A stretch of 20,998 bases of DNA. It comes from Bacteroidales bacterium UBA4866 (GTDB lineage: Bacteria > Bacteroidota > Bacteroidia > Bacteroidales > P3). The notes beneath the pieces were generated by a model, which worked only from the letters and a program-made list of their open reading frames with translations, searched no databases and had not been told where the DNA came from. Made by a program: the position numbers and the translations under genes. Location: positions 1-20,998 of the forward strand of contig DHDW01000019.1 in the NCBI GenBank assembly GCA_002399565.1, written 5' to 3'. Positions 8,640 to 16,220 of the stretch are shown in pieces (the first letter of the stretch is position 1; each line of letters starts with the position of its first letter).

Positions 8640-11600
8640 ATGAAAAAATTATATATAGTTTTATTTGCCCTTGTTTTAGGGATAAGTTTTAGCACAAAAG
8701 CACATGATTTTCTTGCAGTAAATAGTGATGGAGATACTATCTATTATTATATTAATTCTACTGGTCAATATAAAGTTTCTGTTACATTTAAGGGTTCTAC
8801 AAATTTATCATATTCAGATGAATATACTGGCGACATTACAATTCCTAGTTCAGTTGAATACAACAATATTACTTATTCTGTATCTGCAATAGGTATTAAT
8901 GCATTTTATAATAATTCTAACATAACTTCTATCAATCTTCCATCTACTATTACATCTATTGGAGCTTATGCTTTTAGAAATTGTTCTGGACTTACTTCAA
9001 TTACAATTCCTGAAAATGTTGTTCAAATTCTTAACAATGCATTTCAAAATTGTTCTTCATTAGATACTCTATATTTTAATGCAACTAATTGCAATAATTT
9101 GTCTTCCACTAATATTTATTTGGGTTGCAATAATTTAAGTACAATTATAATTGGTAATAATGTTACGAAAATTCCAAGTAATGCCTTTTATGGTTGTTCT
9201 GCTGTAACTTCAATTAATATTCCTTCATCTGTAAATTATTTTGGTCAATCTGCTTTTAGAAATTGTACCAGTTTGAAAAATATTAATATCCCTTCAACAA
9301 TTACATCTCTGCCAAATAATATTTTTAGAAATTGTGATTCATTATCCAGCATTAATATTCCTTCATCTGTAACTTCAATTGGTCAATATTCTTTTGCAGA
9401 ATGTAGTAGTTTAGACACTATTATTATTCCTTCATCAGTATCAAGTCTTGATTATAATATTTTTGCTTATTGTTATGGATTAAAATTTGTCAGCATTCCA
9501 AATTCAATTACTTATTTACCAAATTATGCTTTTCAAGATTGCATTTCACTTACTTCAATTAGCACTCCTTCTGTAACTTCTTTTGGCACAGGAGTTTTTC
9601 AAGGATGTACAAGTTTAACATCCTATACCTTACCTAATAACATTACTAATATTCCAGACTACACTTTTTTAGGGTGTACAAGTTTAGATTCTATTATCAT
9701 TCCGCCAAGTGTTTTAAGAATTAAATTCAAAGCTTTTCAAAACTGTTCTTCACTTACCAGAATTAATTTACCTAATAGTGTTACAGCAATTGAAAATTAT
9801 GCTTTTGATGGCTGCTCTTCTTTATCTGAAATTTATTTCCCTGCCTCGTTAGGTTCAATAGGGGATTATGCGTTTAGATATTGTTCTAACTTAGATACAG
9901 TTTTTATTGATCGCACAAATCCACCAACTATTACCTGGTTAACTTTCCACTATGTTCCAACAAATATAAACATTATTCTTCCATGTCATTCACAACTTAA
10001 TTACCTAAATGCAAATAATTGGAGCAGTTTCACAAACTTTAAAGAATTAGACTCTTGTTTATATACAATAAATGTTGAATCTATTGATTCTACATTAGGA
10101 ACCGTTACAGGTTCCGGAACATTTCAATTTGACACTATAACAATTACTGCTACATCAAGTCAAGGCAGTTATTTTGCAGGTTGGCAAGACGGAGATACAA
10201 ATTCAATAAGGTCAGTTATTGTAACAAAAGACAGTTCGTTTATTGCAATTTTTAAAGAAGTTGTTTATTCAAACATAGCTGATACAATTTGTCAAGGTCA
10301 AACATATTCTTTCTTTGGAAATAATCTAACCTCAGAAGGATTTTACTCTCACACAATTTCAGTTTCACAAACAAGGGATAGTATAATAAATCTTCAATTA
10401 AAATTAAATCCAACTTATTCTTTTGATATTTATGACACAATCTGTGAAGGTGAAACCTATACACAATATGGATTTAATACAAATTTATCTGGACTAACTA
10501 CTTTAAACCTTCAAACCGCAAAAGGCTGTGATAGTATAATCAATCTTTATTTAACAGTTAATACAGATCAAACAACAAATATCCAAGCAGCTATATGTCA
10601 AGGTCAAACATATTCATTAAATGGTTTTAATGCTGACACAACTGGATTGTATACTTTAAATCTTCAAACTTATAAAGGTTGCGATAGTACAGTTAATCTT
10701 TCATTACTTGTTAATCCAAAATACACAATAGATATTCAAGGAGAAGTTTGTGAAGGTAAGTTCTATTATCAAAATGGTTTCTTTGAACATATGTCTGGCA
10801 TTCATACTCGTTATCTTCAAACAACAGAAGGTTGTGATAGCATAATCAATCTTCATTTAACAGTTAATCCAAATTTTACAGACACAATATATGATCAAAT
10901 TTGTCAAGGAGAAGTATACTCTGAAAATGGTTTTAATTTTTCAGTTGACACATCAGGTTTATATTCTTTAAATCTTCAATCAATTAATGGTTGTGATAGT
11001 ATTATAAATCTTCATTTAACAGTTAAACCAATATTTAGTGATACGATATATGCTCAAATATGTCATGGAGAGGTTTACGCAGAAAATGATTTCAATGCTG
11101 ATAGCTCTGGCATTTATTCTCAAATTTTTCAATCAATTAATGGTTGTGATAGTATAATAAATCTTCATTTAACAGTTATACAAACTCCTGCTCCAACCAA
11201 TCTTACGCTAAATAATATTACAAACTATATTGAGCTAAACTGGGAAGGAGAACAAGAAAACTATGTAATTTATAGAGATAATGATTCTTTAACTGTGACT
11301 ACTTTAAGAATATATCAAGATACTAATGTTGTTGAAGGTGTAAATTATTGCTATAAGATTAAAGCTTTAAATGGTGAGTGTGAAAGTGTTTTCTCTAATG
11401 AAGAATGTAAAACTTTCCTTAATATTAATTCTATTTCAACTAATAATTTCAATGCTTATCTCTACCCTAACCCAACCAGCAATAAAACAATTCTAAGAGT
11501 TGAAGGGTTAAATGAAAATGCTCTTGTTAGAATTTATGACATTACAGGAAGATTGATTAAAACCTTAGAAATAAATGCAAATGATAAAGAATTAGAAATT

Positions 11601-11687
11601 GATGTAGAAAACTTTGCAAAAGGTGTTTATAGTATTAGAATAATTAATTCCTCAATAAATATTTCTACGAAGTTTATCAAAGAGTAA
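8640..11687 (+). CDS. T9SS-secreted BspA-like LRR protein with six C-x-G repeats
   Basis: A 1015-residue exported protein with signal peptide MKKLYIVLFALVLGISFSTKA. Residues about 80-470 hold roughly 15 BspA/LRR_5-type leucine-rich repeats of about 23 residues (recurring AFRNCSSLTSINIPSSV pattern). Residues 474-541 form an InlB B-repeat-like module (FAGWQDGDTNS...FIAIF). Residues about 543-847 are six tandem copies of a 51-53-residue unit: ICQGQTY, a GF or GFN block, LQ, then GCDSIINLHLTVN. An FnIII-like segment (850-930) and a T9SS type A sorting domain (936-1015) close the protein. BspA-type LRRs are associated with adhesion to host or matrix proteins in other Bacteroidales and parasites; adhesion is inferred here. 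The gene lies 14 bases after the giant surface-protein gene and very probably shares its transcript. Confidence 0.85.
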   Translation: MKKLYIVLFALVLGISFSTKAHDFLAVNSDGDTIYYYINSTGQYKVSVTFKGSTNLSYSDEYTGDITIPSSVEYNNITYSVSAIGINAFYNNSNITSINLPSTITSIGAYAFRNCSGLTSITIPENVVQILNNAFQNCSSLDTLYFNATNCNNLSSTNIYLGCNNLSTIIIGNNVTKIPSNAFYGCSAVTSINIPSSVNYFGQSAFRNCTSLKNINIPSTITSLPNNIFRNCDSLSSINIPSSVTSIGQYSFAECSSLDTIIIPSSVSSLDYNIFAYCYGLKFVSIPNSITYLPNYAFQDCISLTSISTPSVTSFGTGVFQGCTSLTSYTLPNNITNIPDYTFLGCTSLDSIIIPPSVLRIKFKAFQNCSSLTRINLPNSVTAIENYAFDGCSSLSEIYFPASLGSIGDYAFRYCSNLDTVFIDRTNPPTITWLTFHYVPTNINIILPCHSQLNYLNANNWSSFTNFKELDSCLYTINVESIDSTLGTVTGSGTFQFDTITITATSSQGSYFAGWQDGDTNSIRSVIVTKDSSFIAIFKEVVYSNIADTICQGQTYSFFGNNLTSEGFYSHTISVSQTRDSIINLQLKLNPTYSFDIYDTICEGETYTQYGFNTNLSGLTTLNLQTAKGCDSIINLYLTVNTDQTTNIQAAICQGQTYSLNGFNADTTGLYTLNLQTYKGCDSTVNLSLLVNPKYTIDIQGEVCEGKFYYQNGFFEHMSGIHTRYLQTTEGCDSIINLHLTVNPNFTDTIYDQICQGEVYSENGFNFSVDTSGLYSLNLQSINGCDSIINLHLTVKPIFSDTIYAQICHGEVYAENDFNADSSGIYSQIFQSINGCDSIINLHLTVIQTPAPTNLTLNNITNYIELNWEGEQENYVIYRDNDSLTVTTLRIYQDTNVVEGVNYCYKIKALNGECESVFSNEECKTFLNINSISTNNFNAYLYPNPTSNKTILRVEGLNENALVRIYDITGRLIKTLEINANDKELEIDVENFAKGVYSIRIINSSINISTKFIKE
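10271..11180 (+). repeat. Six tandem repeats of about 153-160 bp inside the LRR protein gene
   Basis: Repeat starts are near 10271, 10426, 10577, 10731, 10883 and 11043. Each codes for a cysteine followed by Q/E/H-G, a Tyr, a G-F/N block, and a GCDSIINLHLTV-like ending. The first copy lacks the second cysteine (TRDSIINL instead of GCDSIINL). Copies 5 and 6 are the most similar at DNA level (aatcaattaatggttgtgat in both), suggesting they are the youngest duplication. Two cysteines per unit may form an intra-repeat disulfide. Confidence 0.85.
11446..11687 (+). repeat. Sorting-domain coding repeat, copy 2
   Basis: This is the 3' end of the LRR protein gene, encoding its T9SS sorting domain. It is the partner of 8381-8625 and shares a 47-base identical core (11460-11506). 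It encodes YLYPNPTSNKTILRVEGLNE exactly as in the upstream gene. Confidence 0.85.
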
Positions 11688-11753
11688 ATCTATGAATAAT
11701 AAAATTGTAGATAATTGAGTTAGTAAGGTAAATATATTATAAATTTACGCAGT

Positions 11754-12125
11754 ATGAAAAGAATAATTTTAATAATAGTGGTTCTTATTGGTTTGGGTGC
11801 TTATAATCTTAATGCACAAGAACCTATTAAGGAGGACAAGACTACTCAAACACAATCAAAAGTTGATCCTCAAACAATTAAAGCTCAAAAAAAAGCTGAA
11901 AAGGCATTGAAGAAAGCTGAAAAAGCTCAATTGAAAGCTCAAAAAGCTCAACTTGAAGCTCAAAAGAATTTCGACAAAGCTGAAAAGGAAAGAAAAAAAG
12001 CTGAAAAAGTTGCCGAAAAAGAAAGGAAAAGATTAGAAAAACAAGCTAAGAAGGAAGCTAAACAGGCTTTAAAACAAGCTAAAAAAGCTGAAAAAGAAGC
12101 TAAGAAAGCGGAGATACAACAATAA
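11754..12125 (+). CDS. Small exported Lys/Ala-rich helical protein
   Basis: A 123-residue protein with a clear signal peptide (MKRIILIIVVLIGLGAYNLNAQ, cleavage near residue 21). A short Thr/Gln-rich linker follows, then about 80 residues made almost only of Lys, Ala, Glu, Gln and Arg (AEKAQLKAQKAQLEAQK, EKERKRLEKQAKKEAKQ). Lysine makes up about a quarter of the protein (31 of 123). No Pro or Gly occurs after about residue 40, so a long continuous helix or coiled coil is expected, exported to the periplasm or beyond. I do not recognise a family. Candidates are a structural coiled coil, a single alpha helix, or a nucleic-acid or anionic-polymer binder because of the net positive charge. A weak promoter-like TTG (11715) and TAAATTTA (11740-11747) precede the ATG. 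The gene overlaps the convergent M28 peptidase gene by 26 bases. Confidence 0.8.
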   Translation: MKRIILIIVVLIGLGAYNLNAQEPIKEDKTTQTQSKVDPQTIKAQKKAEKALKKAEKAQLKAQKAQLEAQKNFDKAEKERKKAEKVAEKERKRLEKQAKKEAKQALKQAKKAEKEAKKAEIQQ

Positions 12126-13335
12126 TTTTTTCTACCTGATTTTCAATCTTCAAAAGATAAATCCCTTGTTTTAGGTGTGGGATTGGGATTGAATATTGGG
12201 ATGAAAAGACTTTATGCTTGGAGAGTTTACCTTCTTTCACTATTTTCCCCATTTGATTGATAATTTGAAATCTTGTGTCTTGGGAATTTGTGGAGGTATA
12301 GGTAAATTGTATTTTATCTTTTACTGGGTTGGTGTTTAGTTGTAAAGTAAATTGGGGTTGGGATGTAATTTCTTTTATGGAGATTGGGTAGTATTGGTTG
12401 GTTGTGGAGGCTAAATAGGCTATTGAAAATGCTAATTGAGTTATCTTTTTCATATAGTTGTAGTTGAGGGTTGTGGATAGGTCGTTATGGGTGTGATAGA
12501 ATGGATGCATTTGCGATTCTTGAAGGAATATGGCTTTTCTTCCCCAACTATAATAGGACCAAGAGTCAGAATTTTGTTGAAATTCAGTTGTTGTATTAGG
12601 GATTAAAGATGTGTAATTGAGGGTGGTTTGTTTACAAAAATCAGTAAATTCTTGCGAATTATCATAATAAACTAATTTTACTGAATCTGCATTTATGGTG
12701 TCGGGATTATAACCTATCATATCCAAATTCATCATCGCTGCAATATGTTCATTATATCTATAATGTGATTGCTGAATTGCGTAATTACTTCCATGAAGTC
12801 CTAACTCTTCGGCAGCATATAACTCAATACGAAGGGTTTTAATGGGTTGAATATTGTATTTCTGAAACATTCTTGCTATTTCCAAAATTGCTGCAACAGA
12901 TGAAGCATTATCGTCTGCTCCTGGTGAGTTATTAAAATAGGTTAGAGTATCATAAGAAGCATAAGAATCGTAATGTGCTCCTACAACAAAAAAAGTATCT
13001 GGATTATAAATTCCTTTTTTGTCTGCAACAACATTGTATTGCCAACCAGTATTTATTATTCCTGAATGGTAGGGGTATTCAAAATTCTCCATATAGAAAC
13101 TATCAAGTTTTGCATCCCATCCATATTCTTGTAATCTATTTTTCAGATAATTGGCAATCTCAACCCTATTTGGATTGAAAGCATATCGTGAACCAAAATT
13201 TTGAAGCTCCTCAACGATATTCTTTAATGAATCGGCATTAATTTCTTGACTATAAACAACTAATTCCTGGCTGAGTTGAGAAAACACATTAAAGGGTAAG
13301 AGAACAATTAATATAAGATAGTAATATCTATTCAT
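12100..13335 (-). CDS. M28 family zinc peptidase with T9SS sorting domain
   Basis: A 411-residue exported metallopeptidase with signal peptide MNRYYYLILIVLLPFNVFSQ. The two-zinc site of the M28 family is complete: His121 (VVGAHYDS), Asp141 (PGADDNAS, bridging), catalytic Glu176 with ligand Glu177 (AAEELGLHG), Asp205 (MNLDMIGYN) and His281 (YHTHND). M28 enzymes are mostly aminopeptidases, so release of N-terminal amino acids from peptides is expected; glutaminyl cyclase activity exists in the same fold and is not excluded. Residues about 332-411 form a T9SS type A sorting domain (LNTNPVKDKIQF to GIYLLKI), so the enzyme should be moved across the outer membrane. A hairpin terminator upstream separates it from the S46 gene. 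Its last 26 bases lie opposite the Lys/Ala-rich gene, and I see no terminator of its own. Confidence 0.9.
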   Translation of the reverse strand: MNRYYYLILIVLLPFNVFSQLSQELVVYSQEINADSLKNIVEELQNFGSRYAFNPNRVEIANYLKNRLQEYGWDAKLDSFYMENFEYPYHSGIINTGWQYNVVADKKGIYNPDTFFVVGAHYDSYASYDTLTYFNNSPGADDNASSVAAILEIARMFQKYNIQPIKTLRIELYAAEELGLHGSNYAIQQSHYRYNEHIAAMMNLDMIGYNPDTINADSVKLVYYDNSQEFTDFCKQTTLNYTSLIPNTTTEFQQNSDSWSYYSWGRKAIFLQESQMHPFYHTHNDLSTTLNYNYMKKITQLAFSIAYLASTTNQYYPISIKEITSQPQFTLQLNTNPVKDKIQFTYTSTNSQDTRFQIINQMGKIVKEGKLSKHKVFSSQYSIPIPHLKQGIYLLKIENQVEKIIVVSPLS

Positions 13336-13363
13336 AATTCTTTTTCAATTTGGGTTAAAAACA

Positions 13364-13401
13364 TTAAGGAGCTTAAAGATCAATATCCTTAAACTCCTTA
13401 A
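13364..13401 (-). terminator. Intrinsic terminator after the S46 peptidase gene
   Basis: TTAAGGAGCTTAAAGAT and its near-complement ATCCTTAAACTCCTTAA form a 17-bp stem with two mismatches and a 4-base loop (caat). On the minus strand the stem is followed by TGTTTTT. It lies 26 bases past the S46 stop codon, so S46 and M28 are probably transcribed separately or with attenuation between them. Confidence 0.65.
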
Positions 13402-13426
13402 CGCATTTTGTGAGATAAAAATTCTA

Positions 13427-15577
13427 TTATTTTACAATCTTCATTTCATTAATTAAGTTTTGTGCTCCCGCAAACTTATCAATTATGAATAATACATAAC
13501 GTATATCAACATTTATGCAACGTTGCAAATCTGGGTTGAATGCAATGTTTCCACTCATTGCTTCCCAGTTACCATCAAATGCAATACCTATCAATTCTCC
13601 TTTTGCATTCATTACTGGTGAACCTGAGTTTCCTCCTGTAATGTCATTATTAGTAATAAAAGCTACTGGTACTGTTCCATTTACTCCATATTGACCATAA
13701 TCTTTTGTTTTGTGTAGTTCTTTAAGTTTGGTTGGTATTGTAAATTCCCAGTTAGTGGTGTCTTCTTTTGCCATTATTCCTTCAAGGGTTGTGAAATAGT
13801 TGTAGGTGATTCCGTCTTTTGGTTGATATTCTTTCACTTGTCCGTATGTGTAGCGAATTGTTGAGTTTGCATTTGGTGCAAAATGTTTTGGACTTTCCAT
13901 TTCCATTACTCCTTTTACGAATAGTCTATTAGCTTTATTTAGGTCTGAATAGGATTTTTGAGCAGTTGCCAAACGTGTGTTTACATTATCCACAAACATT
14001 TTGTATAGTTCAAACATTGGGTCTTTTGCTATTTGGTCAGCTGTTGGGTTTGCTAAAAGTTTTTCAACTTTTTCAGGAGTTACCATTTGTGATTTTTCAA
14101 ATATTTCATTAGCTATTTTAGCAAAATCATAACGATTCTTGAATGCAAGGTCAAGGAATGCTTCACTTTGTTGAACTGTTGGAACATTACGGAAAAACAC
14201 ATCCATTCCTGCTGAAAGGAGTTTTTCTTCTGTTGTATAGTTGAAATCCTTAAAGATTGCATCAATGTTTTCTTTTACTTGTGCTATTATTTGTTTTGCT
14301 TTTTCTGAATTACCATTTTCTCTGAGTTCTTTTTCCAAACCCATAAATTGACGAGCTATTGAAACTGCTGAATTTCCTCTTAAAATGGCTTCATTGGTGT
14401 AAATTCTTAAATAATCATATTGATTGGTGATATTCATTGAGGTTTCAAGGTCTTTAAGAACAGTTGCATATTCTGCCTTTCTTTCTGGTGTTTTCTCAAT
14501 CCATTTTGCAAACCTATCTTCAATATCTTTTTTGGTTTGATAAACGTCTAAATCTTCAAGACACTGTGTTTGACCAATGTAAAACTTCCAATAATTAGAT
14601 AGTTGAGCAAATTTACTTGCATATTGAATTCTAACTTTTGGGTCTTGACGCATATCCTTATCCATAACCTGGCGAATTGCAGTTCTTGCTGTTACAACTG
14701 ATGGATTATAAACATCAACAGCTTGTTTAACTCCATAGCTTGTTAGGAAACGGTCAGTTGAACCAGGAAATCCCATAACCATAGCAAAATCATTATTTTT
14801 TACTCCTTTTAGAGATATTGGAAGGAAGTGTTTTGGTTTTAAAGGAATGTTTTCTTTTGAATATTCAGCTGGTTTTCCATCTTTTGAAGAATATACTCTA
14901 AACATTGAGAAATCTCCTGTATGACGAGGCCACATCCAGTTGTCTGTGTCAGAACCAAACTTACCTATTGATGAAGGTGGTGCTCCAACCATACGAACAT
15001 CTTTATAAACTTCATAAACAAAAAGTATGTATTGGTTACCATCAAACATTGTTGAAACTTGTGCTGTATATCCATTTCCTTTTTCAGCTTCTTCTCTAAC
15101 TTTTTTTATGTTATCTCTAATTATGCTACTACGATTTTCTTCTGTGGTTTCTTTTGTTACATTTTGTAAAACCTTTGAAGTTACATCTTCCATTCTGATA
15201 AAGAATTTGGCTGTTAAACCTGGACAAGGTAGTTCCTCTTGTTTTGAATATGCCCAAAATCCATTCATTAAATAATCGTGTTCAACGGTTGAATGTTCTT
15301 GAATTTGAGGATAACCACAGTGGTGGTTGGTCAAAAGTAGTCCTTCATTTGAAATAATTTCTCCTGTACATCCTCTTCCAAATTGAACAATAGCATCTTT
15401 TAGTGAAGCTTGGTTAATGTCGTAGATTTGTTTTGGAGTAAGTTTTAGTCCCTTAGCTTTCATATCTTTGTATGTTTGCTTTTCTAAAAACATTAGAAGC
15501 CACATACCCTCATCAGCTTTCGCCATTGGTGCAAAAGCAAATATTCCAATCATTAGGAATAGAATAATTTTTTTCAT
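13427..15577 (-). CDS. S46 family dipeptidyl-peptidase, DPP7-type
   Basis: A 716-residue periplasmic serine peptidase that removes dipeptides from peptide N-termini to feed amino-acid catabolism. The signal peptide MKKIILFLMIGIFAFAPMAKA is followed by DEGMWLL, the usual mature start of the family. The chymotrypsin-like triad is visible: His86 (LLTNHHCGY), Asp222 (RHTGDF) and Ser651 (GGNSGSPV). Length matches the family (about 700-720). The S1 specificity position, 18 residues after the serine, is Gly669 (FDGNWE). From the family literature, Gly here marks DPP7-type enzymes preferring hydrophobic P1 residues, whereas DPP11 (Asp/Glu at P1) has Arg. No T9SS tail is present, unlike the neighbouring M28 enzyme, so it should stay in the periplasm. 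A symbol such as dpp7 is plausible but not assigned. Upstream lie unusual 21-bp tandem repeats. Confidence 0.92.
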   Translation of the reverse strand: MKKIILFLMIGIFAFAPMAKADEGMWLLMFLEKQTYKDMKAKGLKLTPKQIYDINQASLKDAIVQFGRGCTGEIISNEGLLLTNHHCGYPQIQEHSTVEHDYLMNGFWAYSKQEELPCPGLTAKFFIRMEDVTSKVLQNVTKETTEENRSSIIRDNIKKVREEAEKGNGYTAQVSTMFDGNQYILFVYEVYKDVRMVGAPPSSIGKFGSDTDNWMWPRHTGDFSMFRVYSSKDGKPAEYSKENIPLKPKHFLPISLKGVKNNDFAMVMGFPGSTDRFLTSYGVKQAVDVYNPSVVTARTAIRQVMDKDMRQDPKVRIQYASKFAQLSNYWKFYIGQTQCLEDLDVYQTKKDIEDRFAKWIEKTPERKAEYATVLKDLETSMNITNQYDYLRIYTNEAILRGNSAVSIARQFMGLEKELRENGNSEKAKQIIAQVKENIDAIFKDFNYTTEEKLLSAGMDVFFRNVPTVQQSEAFLDLAFKNRYDFAKIANEIFEKSQMVTPEKVEKLLANPTADQIAKDPMFELYKMFVDNVNTRLATAQKSYSDLNKANRLFVKGVMEMESPKHFAPNANSTIRYTYGQVKEYQPKDGITYNYFTTLEGIMAKEDTTNWEFTIPTKLKELHKTKDYGQYGVNGTVPVAFITNNDITGGNSGSPVMNAKGELIGIAFDGNWEAMSGNIAFNPDLQRCINVDIRYVLFIIDKFAGAQNLINEMKIVK

Positions 15578-15636
15578 CTTTAACTGTTATTTTTATTTGT
15601 AATTATTTTTTCTTTATCTCAACTAATTAAATCCTT

Positions 15637-15699
15637 GTTTCAACAAAATAAAACGAAGTTTCAGTAAATTAAAACGAAGTTTCAGTAAAATAAAACCTT
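15637..15699. repeat. Three 21-bp tandem repeats upstream of the S46 gene
   Basis: Three head-to-tail units occupy 15637-15657, 15658-15678 and 15679-15699. Each begins GTTTCA and runs through an A-rich middle to AAAAC. Copies 1 and 2 differ at three positions (AACAAAAT versus AGTAAATT) and both end CGAA. Copy 3 matches copy 2 except in the middle and at the end (CCTT). The array lies 60-122 bases upstream of the S46 start, in a 159-base gap. A 21-base period is two helical turns, so all copies face the same side of the DNA. Confidence 0.8.
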
Positions 15700-15709
15700 G
15701 TTTTATTTT
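15687..15709 (-). terminator. Possible mgsA terminator (perfect AT-rich inverted repeat)
   Basis: AAAATAAAAC (15687-15696) and GTTTTATTTT (15700-15709) are a perfect 10-bp inverted repeat with a 3-base loop. On the minus strand it starts 27 bases past the mgsA stop and ends in a T-rich arm. The stem is weak because only one pair is G-C. It merges with the third 21-bp repeat, so it could instead be part of a regulatory array. Confidence 0.4.
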
Positions 15710-15736
15710 AATAGATGTTCATTTAGACACAAAACT

Positions 15737-16216
15737 CTACTTTATCTTTCTACTTGTGTAATTTTTATAGTCATAAACTTTCTTTTCATAATTATCTTCT
15801 TCAAAAAGTTCAGAAGAGATAATAAAATCTGCTGTTGCTCTATTTGATGCCGTTGGAATATTATACATAACAGCAATTCTCAAAAGTGCTTTCACATCCA
15901 CATCGTGAGGATGTTGAGACATTGGATCCCAAAAGAAAAACAATAAATCTATTTTGTTCTCACAAATCAGAGCTCCTAATTGTTGATCTCCTCCAAGTGG
16001 TCCTGATTTTAGTTTGCTTACTGTTATATATTCTCTTGAATTTGTAGAAATACCTTTATTTATTTCCTCTTCAACCATCCTTCCTGTGGTTCCAGTGCTT
16101 ACAATGTTGTGTTTGGATAGTTTCTTTTTATTGAAAGCTACCCATTCTGCTAAATCTTTCTTACACTCATCATGTGCAACTAGTGCTATTGTGTATTGAT
16201 TTCCTTTTTTCTTCAT
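15737..16216 (-). CDS. mgsA: Methylglyoxal synthase
   Basis: A 159-residue cytoplasmic enzyme converting dihydroxyacetone phosphate to methylglyoxal and phosphate, a bypass that relieves sugar-phosphate build-up when phosphate is short. The whole family pattern is present: IALVAHDECKK (His15 equivalent to E. coli His19), STGTTGRM phosphate-binding loop (about 40-47), SGPLGGDQQLGALI with catalytic Asp77 (E. coli Asp71), FFFWDPMSQHPHDVDVKALL with His104 (E. coli His98), and NIPTASNRATADFIISS. Length is close to the E. coli enzyme (152). The start lies 4 bases after the tamB stop with no Shine-Dalgarno, so the gene is almost certainly translated from the tamB transcript. I see no separate promoter within the 4-base gap; one inside tamB cannot be excluded. 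Confidence 0.96.
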   Translation of the reverse strand: MKKKGNQYTIALVAHDECKKDLAEWVAFNKKKLSKHNIVSTGTTGRMVEEEINKGISTNSREYITVSKLKSGPLGGDQQLGALICENKIDLLFFFWDPMSQHPHDVDVKALLRIAVMYNIPTASNRATADFIISSELFEEDNYEKKVYDYKNYTSRKIK

Positions 16217-16220
16217 TTTC

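Noticed and set aside
11688..11753. Terminator after the LRR protein gene
   Set aside because: Only a 5-bp ATCTA/TAGAT pairing with a long loop and no T-run. Read-through into the Lys/Ala-rich gene is possible.
15027..15275. Antisense open frame inside the S46 gene
   Set aside because: It lies wholly within a well-supported coding region and encodes no recognisable motif. It is a by-product of codon bias.
15637..15699. Short CRISPR array
   Set aside because: The 21-bp units are directly adjacent with no spacers, and no cas gene is in the window.
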